Assembly: GCA_009823505.1 (NCBI GenBank)
Contig: VZQC01010425.1
Coordinates: 589,900-653,899, forward strand
DNA length: 64,000 nucleotides
Direction of reading: 5' to 3'
From: Rhizomys pruinosus
Lineage: Eukaryota > Chordata > Mammalia > Rodentia > Spalacidae
Below the pieces are notes generated by a model. That model was not told where the DNA came from, did no database searches, and saw only the letters and a list, made by a program, of their open reading frames with translations. Within the stretch, counting starts at the first letter, position 1. Every line of letters begins with the position of its first letter. A program made the translations under genes and the position numbers. Positions 55,405 through 64,000 of this stretch are shown here, piece by piece.

Positions 55405-58400
55405 TAATATTGTTATTTCTGAATGTGTCTTACTACATTGAGCATAACAACTTCTAGTTCCATACGTTTACCTGAAAATCACCAGCGGAGTAGACCTCCA
55501 CTGTGTAAATGCACCATGTTTTCTTTATCCACTCGTCAGTTGAGTTACACTTATGTTGCTTTGGTGTTGGGAAAATGCAGCAATAAATATAGATGTGAAA
55601 GTATTTCTGCAAGAAGATAAATTCTTTGGGTATATGTCAAGGAGTGTTAAGACTGGGTCAAATGGTAGGTTCACTTTTAGTCATTTAAGAGTTCTACACT
55701 GGTTTCCAAAGGGTTTGCATGAGCTTACAATACCACAAGCAGTGGATGAATGTTTCCCTTTCCCCAAAACCTCTCTAGAATTTGGTATCATTTGTTTTCT
55801 TGATCTTTGCCAGTCTTACAGAGGGGAGATGAGATTTTAAAGTGGTTTTCATTTACATTTCCTTAATTACTAACCATGTTGAAAACTTTTCAGGATGTGT
55901 CTTAGCAATATTTATTTCCTCCTCTGAGAACTCTCTGTTTAGATACTTAGCCCATCTTCTAATCGGCTTATTTTTTCTTGAGTCTTTGTTTCTTGAGTAG
56001 TTGATATATTCTGGATGTTAAACCTCTATGAGAGGTGTCACTAGTGAAGATTTCCTTACACTCTGTGAGTTCTCTTCACTTATTTGCTTGTTTCTTTTGC
56101 TCTACAGAAGTTTTATATTTTTATGAGGTCCCACTTGTTGATATGTTTACCTTAATTTCTGAACAACTAATGTCCAATTTAGAAAGTCCTTTCCTACACC
56201 TATATCTTGTAGGTTACTATTGTTATTTTCTTCTAAGAGTTTCAGTTTCAGGTTTCACATTAAGGTTGTTGATCCATTTTTAGTTGAATTTTGTGCAAGG
56301 TGAAAGATAAGGGATTAGACTCATTGTTCTACAGGTGGTGATCCAGTTTTGTCAAAACAATTTGATGAAGATGCTATCTTTCTAGCAGTGAGTGTTCTTG
56401 ACCCCTTTCTCAAATATAAGGTGGCTTAAATTACATGAACTCAGGTTTGGGTTTAATTGTGTTCCATTGATCTAAGGGTCTATTTTTTGCAAGTACCATG
56501 CTATTTTTATAACTGTGGCTTTTTAATATAGTTTGAAAGCTGGTACAGTAATCTCCCTAGATTGCTCTTTGCTCAAGGATTCTTTCAGGCTTTTGTGTTT
56601 CCATATGAATTTTATGATATTATTTATAATTCTGTGAAGAACGTGGTGGGGATTTTGACAGGGACTGCATTGAATCTATATATTACTTTGGGTAAGATGG
56701 TCATTTTCAATATATTAATTCTTCTTTTCCATGTGCAGAGGATCTTCTTCCATGTTCTGGTATCTTCTTAAATATCTTTATTTGAAGTTTTAAAATCTTC
56801 ATTCTAAAGTTCTTTAATGTCTTTGGTCAGATTTATTCCAAGATATTTTGAGGCTATTGTGAAAGAGATTGTTTACATGTACTCCTTCTACAAACCCATG
56901 TTATTGGTACATAGAGATGCTAGTGATTTTTGTACAGTAATTTTATTAATTGTCACTATACTGAAAGAGTTAATTCATTTATATGATTTTTCTAGAGGAA
57001 ATTTTGGCATCTCTTTAGTATCTTGCATTTGGGAAAAAAAAAGGATAGTTTGAACTCTTCATTTCCAATTTCCTTTAACTGCCTTCTCTTATAGCTTCAG
57101 CAAGAGTTTTAAGGACTATATTAAAAAGGATTGGAGATAAGAGACCATCTTTTCTGATCTTGAATTTTAAGGAAAATGCATACAGGTTTTCCCCATTTAG
57201 AACAATGTTAGCAGTGGGTTTGTTGTATATAGCTTTAATTCTGTTGAGGGTATGTACCCTCTAATACAATTCCCTTTAGAATGTTAAACATAAAAGCATG
57301 TTGAATTTTATCAAAGGATTTTCCTGCATCAATTGAGATGACCATGTGATTTTTGTCCTCAGAGCCCATTTATATGTTTATGACAGATATTGAATGATTC
57401 CTTCATCTCTGGAATAAACCCTACTTGATCATAGTGGACGATTTTCTTAATGGGTGCCTGTATGCAGAGTGCAAGTATTTTGTTGAGAAATTTTGCATAT
57501 TTATTCATGAAGTAAATGGGTCTGTAGCTTACTTTTTTGTTGTATTACCCACTTTTGGTATTAGAGTGATGTGGACTTCAAACAAAGAATTTGGGAATTC
57601 TCCCTCTGTTTCTATCTTTTTGGATAACTTAAGTAATGCTGGTTGTAGATCCTATTTAAATGTCTGGTAGCATTGTCCCTTACAAATATCTGGGCCTGGG
57701 CTTTTTTGCATTTGGGAGATTTTGTATTGCTCTTTCAATTTCCTTATATGTTAAAGGTCTATTTAAGCTTTTGATGTTTTCTTAGTTTAGGTTTGTTGAT
57801 TCTCATGATTTCAGATTCCCATGATTTCTTTTGGCTATTGAAATTTAATAAAGCATAGGTTTTAAAAGTATTTCCATATAATGTTTGGATCTTTTTGTTG
57901 TGTGTTGTGATGTTTCCCCTTTCATCTCTAATTTTATTGATTTGTAGCTGCTCTTTCTTTTTTTTTATTTATTTTATTTTATTTATTTCTGTATGTGTAT
58001 GAATGTACTGTCTGCATGGAGGTCTGTGCACCCGTGTCGTGCAATGATGCGGAGGTCAGAAGAAGGCGTCGGATTCCCCTGGAACTGGAGTTCTCCTGGA
58101 ATTGGAGTTACAGATGGTTCTCAGCCACCATATGGGTGCTGGGGATTGAACCCGGGTCTTCTGCAAGAGCAGTCGGTGCTCTTAACCGCTAGGCTATCTC
58201 TCCAGCCCCTGTAGCTGCTCTTTCTATCTTTTGGTTAACTGAGATAAGGGTCTATATGTTTATCTCACCACACAACAAGCTCTTGGACTCATTCATTCTT
58301 TTTACTGTTCACTCAGTTTCAATTTCGTTAATCTCTGCTCTAATTTTTGTTATTTCTCTTTGTCTACTGTATTTGGGGTTCACTTGATGTTGTCTTCAAG

Positions 58401-58680
58401 TCTCATGAGTTGCAATATTCAGTCATTTCTTTGTGCTCTTTCTGAATTTTTAATGTAGGCATTTAGTGTTATAAATTTCCCTCTTAGGACTGCTTTTTAC
58501 AATGTTGGAGAGGATTTGTTGTTTTGTAATGTCTTTAATTTAATTCCAGGGACATTTTATTTCTCTCTTTTACCTTAAAATAGTGCATGCCCTTAAGGTG
58601 AGATGTTTTTTCTTCAGACAACAACAACATCAACAACAACAACAGGATTTTGTTTCTTAATCCTGTGACACAGGATTTAA
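53730..58680 (-). mobile_element. L1 LINE, antisense, long 3'UTR and ORF2 with an internal deletion
   Basis: 3'UTR 53730-55430 is of the type at 15891-17690. Reversed ORF2 follows from about 55430 (gtgtcttactacattgagcat) to about 58555. There the sequence jumps to an endonuclease N-terminal piece (complement of cactattttaaggt, about 58575-58590). About 150-200 codons of the endonuclease are missing at this junction. A B2 is inserted at 57959-58209. No long frame remains. Confidence 0.75.
57959..58209 (-). mobile_element. B2 SINE in L1
   Basis: Antisense B2 with a perfect 16-bp direct repeat tgtagctgctctttct at 57943-57958 and 58210-58225. Internal duplication present. Confidence 0.93.
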
Positions 58681-58794
58681 TTTTACTTTAATTGTACTTA
58701 GATTCCTCTCTCCTCAACCCGACTCACAGCCCAATGAAAACTTTAATACATATTTTTACACACACATTATTTATTTCTTAATATTTTATTTATT

Positions 58795-59000
58795 ATTTTG
58801 TTTTTCATTTGAGTGTATTTCTTAAATGCTTGTAAGTGTATATGTGTTGTTCAATGCCAGTGGAGATCAGAACAGAGCATCACATTAGTTTGGAACTTGA
58901 ATTATGGATGAATGTTAGCTGTCATGCAGGTCCTGGTAAAGAAACCTGTGTTCTCTGCAAGAGGAGCCATTGCTCTTAAGCCATGAGTTACGACTGCAGC
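58795..59000 (-). mobile_element. Old B2 SINE
   Basis: Diverged antisense B2; tctctgcaagaggagccattgctcttaagcca recalls the head region. No clear direct repeats. Confidence 0.6.
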
Positions 59001-59032
59001 TCAATCCTCTTTTTAAAACATGCTCATCTAAC

Positions 59033-59178
59033 CAGGTATGGGGGTGCATGCCTTTAAGCCTAGCACTCAGGAGGCAGAGCAGGCAGATCTTTGTGAATTC
59101 AAGGACAGCCTGGTCTACACAGTGAGTTCCAGGACAGCTCAGGCCACAGAGAGACCCTGTCTCGAAAAGACAAAAAAA
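59033..59178 (+). mobile_element. B1 SINE, sense
   Basis: gcatgcctttaagcctagcact through gagaccctgtctcgaaaag in B1 order, with an A-rich tail to about 59200. Confidence 0.85.
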
Positions 59179-59486
59179 CAAACAAACAAAAAAAAAAAAA
59201 CAAATGGTCATCTAGTCCACTTCATGCTAACTATGTACTCTTGGGTGTGTAGACATTGAATGTAGAGTAAACAGCCTACCAAGTGCCTCAATTTTAAAGA
59301 AAAGTGAGTGTCTCCACCGGTATTATGAAAACATTTCCCAGCTCTGCTCCGTATTGCAATGGCATCTCCTTAAACAACTTATTTTTCAAGAAGAATTTCA
59401 TTTTAATCTTCTTTACGGATTGTTATATGTTTAAAATTTTGCCAATTTTTCTTGTCTTTTAAGAGAACAAAGAGCAAGTATTATAT

Positions 59487-59650
59487 AGATAACTAAGTAA
59501 GCAGATAAAGAGGACGGCTGATTTTCTAGAGGATCTAAATTTGATTCTAAGTACATATATGAGAGACTTTGAACATGTTTGTAACTCCAACTTCAGGAAC
59601 TCTGAGGTCTCTATCCACTCAGGCACCTCGATGCATGTGCCCATAATACA

Positions 59651-59688
<38 letters not shown>

Positions 59689-59716
59689 ACACAAAATTTT
59701 TTTTTTTTTTTTTTTT

Positions 59717-59756
<40 letters not shown>
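59487..59756 (+). repeat. Degenerate B2-like SINE with (AC)n, poly(T) and (AT)n tracts
   Basis: Counterpart of 18870-19085. The (AC)n run at about 59652-59694 is followed by a poly(T) stretch and an (AT)n run (about 59723-59757), both absent from copy A. Confidence 0.75.
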
Positions 59757-59760
<4 letters not shown>

Positions 59761-59889
59761 TCCCAGCAACTAACCATCATTTGTGGCTATCAAAAGGCAC
59801 TGTATCCCTAGAAACATCTAAATAGCAATGTCAAACTTTGGTGTTGCAATGGGAACATATCAATGAAATATTTTTACTGTGATTTCTTT

Positions 59890-60165
59890 TTTATAATGCT
59901 TTTATTAATGTTTTCTGTATTTCAGACATCATTTCTCAGTTCAGTTTAGACATATTCCACTTTCCCTTCCCCCCACCCGACCTCAGATGATTCATTCTGT
60001 CATAATTGTGCTGCACCTTTCTCTCAGCCTTTTTTATATTTAGGAATGCACATTTTCCTCTTTTAATTTTATATTTCTCTAAAATATGAACATATACTTT
60101 CCATTCATATACAGTAATTACAGTGTCTGAAAGTAAGTGGTGGATCAATTAAATATTTAAATTCC
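59890..60165 (-). mobile_element. L1 3'UTR fragment, antisense
   Basis: Matches 25930-26370 and 51570-51960 (acatcatttctcagt, tctctaaaatatgaacatat) with gaps. It is absent from copy A of the duplication, so it inserted after the duplication. Confidence 0.7.
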
Positions 60166-60218
60166 ATCCTAGCAGGAAAATTTAATTGGTTCCTTGTGCT
60201 AGTTTACAAGAAAATTTT

Positions 60219-60360
60219 AAGCTGGTAGTGGTGTTGCATGCCTTTAATCTCAGAAGCAGAGGCAGGTGGATCTCCATGAGTTCACAGCCAGTCTAATCTA
60301 CATAGCAAGTTCCAGGCCAGCTGGGGTTACAGGGAGACTCTGTCTCAAAAGGAGACTGAA
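60219..60360 (+). mobile_element. B1 SINE, sense, diverged
   Basis: gttgcatgcctttaatctc through gagactctgtctcaaaag. Older than the B1s in the 49-kb region. Confidence 0.8.
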
Positions 60361-60903
60361 AAAAAGAGAAAGGATTTAGAACTCTTACTCAGAAAGTCAC
60401 TGTTCTCTTTATGTAATTTTATTCACTGTTGATAAAACAAATAAACTGAAATATAATATCATATCTGTGAAAAAAGGATGAAGCAATAATTGGAGAAAAG
60501 GAGATGTTATGCATTTGGCCTCCAGAGACAGAGAATTTGGCCTGAAAAATACTGTGGTTGTACAGCATTGTTCTATAAAGCATGAACACTTGGGACCAAA
60601 ATAATAGAGGAGTAGACAACTGGGTTAATGGGAGATTTTCCTTTGAGCCCCCTGAGATATGGAGACTGCCTGCATTTGTCTGTGATCTCACTTAAAAATG
60701 CTAGTCCCTAATAAGGTCTTGCACCTATATCCTCAGAAATGTTGGCTCTAAAACCCCAGCCCCTGGACTCACTTATTCATCCAGAATTGTTGAAGACTGA
60801 TATGAAATCTTCAATACTCAGGTGAGCTTTGAAACTGAAAGCAAATATATTCTTAGAATTTCATCCCGGGGTTCCATGAGGAGTCAAATAAATGAGGAAG
60901 ATA

Positions 60904-61205
60904 AGAGGGACCGCGCTCGGGTGAGCAGGGTCGCGTTTCCCTCTGCTCTGGTCCCGGCTGGACCTGTGGGCGGGAACCGGGGTCGCAGGGGAGACGCCAT
61001 AACGCGCCAGGCCAGGTACACTGCTCTAGGCGGGGTCTGGCGGGGGGCAGCTGGGAGAGGGTCTCGCTGTGAACCCGTCTACGGGGTCCCCGGCCCAGAG
61101 GGACCGCGCTCGGGTGAGCAGGGTCGCGTTTCCCTCTGCTCTGGTCCCGGCTGGACCTGTGGGCGGGAACCGGGGTCGCAGGGGAGACGCCATAACGCGC
61201 CAGGC
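60904..61205. promoter_or_regulatory. CpG-rich tandem monomers, 193-bp period (L1 5'UTR-like)
   Basis: One full 193-bp unit (60904-61096) and 109 bp of the next (61097-61205). Units begin agagggaccgcgctcggg and include gacgccataacgcgcc and gtctacggggtccccggccc. CpG density is far above the surrounding DNA. Tandem GC-rich monomers of about 200 bp are the known promoter units of rodent L1 5'UTRs, so an L1 promoter is the best guess. No ORF1 follows, because an N interrupts. Orientation is undetermined. Confidence 0.6.
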
Positions 61206-61206
61206 N
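61206..61206. other. Single ambiguous base, probable assembly join in monomer array
   Basis: The N falls mid-monomer (after cgccaggc). Sequence to the right is unrelated to the monomer, so the rest of the array or element is probably collapsed here. Confidence 0.7.
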
Positions 61207-62870
61207 GCATGTTATCTCTCCCCATATGCCCTCCTCTGCCCTGCTATCCCATTCCCTACCAGAGCTAACCATTCCTACTCTATTAGATTAGTAATGCAAC
61301 TCTCAACTCTCACCAGAAAAACTTCCTTATACAGCAGGTGATGATTAACACAAAGACCTACAACTGGCAAATATACAGAGAATAAGAAGCTATACAGTTC
61401 TTATCTTGGAATGAGACATATATGTCAAATTTCTGCCTGTCAAGGCTCAGGGATTTTTAAAAAAGTGGGGGCCAGAAGACTGTAAGAGCCAGAGGTGTTT
61501 GATCACAGGGAAAGTCTTCCAGCCAGTAGAGCAGTTACTCAATATCAATACATAGTGATAGTATCAGAATGCAGAAGTCCCATGTAACCTCAACCTAGAT
61601 ATTGGGAGGTGGTAAGAAACCCCAGCTTTTTGTGAGGAAGGGTTGTCAGCTAATGGCCACTGAGAGGTGGGGTGTCAGTATCACTGAAGGCCAAGTTTCT
61701 TGATAGGTTGGCAAGGCTCCTTTGTAAAGACCCACTGAAAAAGGCATTTGGAGTTTAGAGACACAATTTTGATGGAATTAGGCTGCAGGTAAAGGAGGGC
61801 AGGGATCAAAATTTTATCAAGATATATTCTACCAATTTCACAAAAATTCAGTTTAAAAAAATTGTGATTAAGATAATTTCCAGCAATTCTGAAGTGACCC
61901 CATCGTTTTTTATTATACATTTTTATTATATTTTTAATATTCTTTTTATATTTTATTATACATTTATTCAAGGCAATGTTCTCAATATTGATTCACTCAG
62001 AAAAAGCCTGAATATGTTCTATGTCCTGAAGTATTAAATATTGAGCTGTCTCATTAAAAAAGTATACTCCCAAAGAAACAAACAAACAAACAAGAAGAGT
62101 CTTTGCCCACAGGGAGTGGAGGATTTCCACTAAAATATGGCTCACTGCCATAGTGCAAATCACACTGATCTCATTAGCACTACTTCCTTCTGTAGATCAA
62201 ATTCAAATAAGTGCACCAAAATGTTGTGCTTCATTTACTTTTATGCCATACATTTCATATCTACATAGATTTTAATCTTTAATGTTGGCTATGAAAAGAT
62301 GACTTTTAAGTTTTATTTTGTGTTTATATATTTAATTTTGAGTCATTTTAAACATAAGAGGAGGGAGAAATACAGTGTCTTACTGGGTCGGCCCACTTAA
62401 TTGATCCATAGTAAAGGACATTGGGGGCCACAAATCACACTATATAGGCTGCATTATATATTAATATATATTAACTCCCATATATATGGGAGTTAATTAA
62501 CTTGGGCAGTTGGGAGAGGGGGCAGATCTAAATGCTATCAAACTGAAATTTCAACAGTTCAATAAAAATTTTAAAAAAAGAATTAGGTAAAAGAAAAATA
62601 TATACATATAACTAAATATAGAAGACTCTATATTTTATTTTATCTAGAACATGTGTGATTACTTGTTAGTTCACTGTTCATTAAAACACATAAATATTTA
62701 AATTATAAAATGCATATGCTTCGTTTCTCCCAAAACTTAGTAAAATTTATATTACTGCTAAATTTGTGTGATTTAATGGCTAATTCTATTAATCAGTACA
62801 GGTAAATGATTTGATAAATATAATTAACCTTAAAATGTTTGTGGCTGACCATATTAAAATTCTGTGTTTC
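61207..62870. other. Unclassified DNA, possibly an L1 3' end
   Basis: No supported gene. 61470-61490 (gactgtaagagccagaggt) and an A-rich end near caataaaaattttaaaaaaag (about 62561-62581) look like a LINE 3'UTR and poly(A). That would make this the 3' side of an element whose 5' side is at 60904; this is unproven. A perfect palindrome lies at 62470-62497. Confidence 0.35.
62470..62497. repeat. 28-bp perfect palindrome
   Basis: ttaactcccatat and its exact complement atatgggagttaa meet without a loop, with one extra pair at each end. It lies in AT-rich DNA just before a poly(A)-like end. Confidence 0.9.
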
Positions 62871-63076
62871 GGGCTGGAGAGATAGCCTAGTGTTTAAGAG
62901 CACAGACTGCTCTTGCAGAGGATCGGGTTCAATCCCAGCACCCACATGGGTGCTGAGAACCGTCTCTAACTCCAGTTCCAGGGGAATCCGACACCCTCTT
63001 CTGACCTCCATGGCATTGCACGACATGGGTGCACAAACCTACATGAAGACATTACATTCATAGACATTAAAAAAAA
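62871..63076 (+). mobile_element. B2 SINE, sense, without the internal duplication
   Basis: gggctggagagatagcctag head, then a single aactccagttccagggg block. The 3' part (ggcattgcacgacatgggtgc) is of the derived type. No clear target-site duplication. Confidence 0.88.
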
Positions 63077-63395
63077 GAATAAAACTCTTTCACTTATATT
63101 TCCAGTGAGGTTTAAAAGAACATTTCCACACATTTTTCATGTCCTACACAGAGGATGGTGTCTTAAAATGGGGCTTAACATTACCCTTATCACGATGAGA
63201 AAGTAGAGAATTTTTATATATTTTAAATTGTTCTCATTGGTCTCACGACCATTACCCAGCAAGGAGTTGTTGCATAACAGAAGTCAAACATAAATGCTGA
63301 GTAGCTTCCTTCACAATTCTTCACAATTCACTCTTCTGCTCTCCTCAAGTCATTAAAATATCCAGAGTGGAGTAGCACATACCAGGATTTGGACA
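63077..63395. other. Unassigned DNA
   Basis: No repeat or gene recognised. Confidence 0.35.
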
Positions 63396-63408
63396 CCTCC
63401 TACTATCT

Positions 63409-63637
63409 TTTTTTTTAAATTAATTTTATTTATTTCTGTATGTGTATGAATGTACTGTTTGCATGCAAGTTTGTGCACCCATGTCGTGCAATGCCGCGGA
63501 GGTCAGAAGAGAGTATCGGATTCCCCTGGAACTGGAGTTCTCCTGGAATTGGAGTTTCAGATGGTTCTTGGCCGCCTTCGAGTCCTCTGCAAGAGTGGTC
63601 GGCGCTCTTAACCACGAGGCCATCTCTCCAGCCCCAA
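63409..63637 (-). mobile_element. B2 SINE with deleted B box
   Basis: Antisense B2 with a 13-bp direct repeat cctcctactatct at 63396-63408 and 63638-63650. Compared with its relatives, about 25 bp (the catgtgggtgctggggatcg region) are missing near 63573, removing the Pol III B box. Confidence 0.9.
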
Positions 63638-63785
63638 CCTCCTACTATCTTAAAACTCTCTACTTTACTGTAAGATTCATGAGAAATTTGAAAACTTACA
63701 TAATTTATTTGAAAATCCTGAAATGTGGTTTTCTAAATGGAAGGATGTGTAATTGATTTCCTCTTTGGTAGAAAATTACCTGAAT

Positions 63786-64000
63786 GGCCCAGAGGGACCG
63801 CGCTCGGGTGAGCAGGGTCGCGTTTCCCTCTGCTCTGGTCCCGGCTGGACTTGTGGGCGGGAACCGGGGTCGCAGGGGAGACGCCATAACGCGCCAGGCC
63901 AGGTAAACAGCTCCTCAGCTCTAGGCGGGGTCTGGCGGGGGGCAGCTGGGAGAGGGTCTCGCTGTGAACCCGTCTACGGGGTCCCCGGCCCAGAGGGACC
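63786..64000. promoter_or_regulatory. CpG-rich monomer, 201-bp period, array continues past the window
   Basis: Same unit as 60904-61205 but with 8 extra bases (caggtaaacagctcctcagctc region, near 63905), period 201 bp (63791 to 63992). It begins at ggcccagaggg and runs off the window end. If it is an L1 promoter array, an L1 body should follow on the right. Confidence 0.6.

Larger units (their letters stand above)
59478..60903. repeat. Segmental duplication, copy B (receptor upstream region without a receptor)
   Basis: Collinear with 18866-20276, including the (CA)n SINE, catcatttgtggct (about 59774), ctcagaaatgttggctct (about 60734) and ccatgaggagt.aaataaatgaggaagata at the end. It stops at 60903, exactly where GC-rich monomers begin. 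The receptor that should follow is not in the window. Confidence 0.8.

Noticed and set aside
60822..61341. Frames of 90-148 codons on both strands over the GC-rich monomers
   Set aside because: They run through tandem non-coding repeats and across the N, and exist because GC-rich DNA has few stop codons.
62471..62496. Serum response factor (CArG) site in the palindrome
   Set aside because: The AT stretch between CC and GG is 8 bases, not the required 6.

Overview
This is 64 kb of AT-rich mammalian nuclear DNA. The dense L1 LINEs, B1 and B2 SINEs and ORR1/MT-type MaLR retrotransposons mark a muroid rodent. The B2 copies carry a lineage-specific internal duplication, so it is probably not Mus or Rattus; I cannot name the species. 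The only gene that looks functional is a single-exon olfactory receptor (20811-21749, + strand, 312 aa). Almost everything else is mobile-element sequence in various stages of decay. I see no bacterial-style operons, CRISPR arrays, functional rRNA or functional tRNA genes.

Layout. 1-6982: sense L1 (ORF1 3' end, ORF2, long 3'UTR). 6983-7240: short GC-rich tandem repeat. 7245-11868: two sense L1 ORF2 fragments ending at an N. 11870-15890: a 4-kb nuclear mitochondrial insertion (NUMT), inverted, running 16S - tRNA-Val - 12S - D-loop - tRNA-Pro/Thr - cytb - tRNA-Glu - ND6 - ND5. 15890-18866: antisense L1. 18866-20276: olfactory-receptor upstream sequence that recurs at 59478-60903. 20811-21749: the receptor gene. 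22745-30020: SINEs, L1 3'UTR pieces, a solo LTR and unassigned AT-rich DNA. 30030-33420: class-II-like endogenous retrovirus remnant. 33424-35027: another LTR plus primer-binding site, split by a 5'-inverted L1. 37880-42083: antisense L1 split by a complete ORR1-like MaLR (39930-41970). 44119-44582: LTR. 44865-47014: complete MT-like MaLR, antisense. 47137-47670: solo LTR. 48290-50990: HAL1-like antisense element (ORF1 with almost no ORF2). 51560-58680: two antisense L1s. 59478-60903: second copy of the receptor upstream region, cut off by GC-rich monomers. 60904-61205 and 63786-64000: CpG-rich tandem monomers of 193 and 201 bp that resemble rodent L1 5'UTR promoter monomers.

The elements nest in a readable order, supported by target-site duplications (TSDs): B2 in L1, B1 in MaLR, MaLR in L1, L1 in LTR. 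Single Ns at 11869, 24112 and 61206 look like unresolved assembly joins, two of them inside or beside repeats. Interaction between genes is minimal: the receptor would be expressed alone in olfactory neurons, and the rest is retrotransposon and mitochondrial debris around a partly duplicated receptor locus.

The best leads are the D-loop-spanning NUMT with a long hairpin at an internal deletion, the CpG-rich monomers, the B2 subfamily with an internal tandem duplication, the MaLR retaining 210- and 147-codon frames, the HAL1-like element, and the duplicated receptor upstream region.
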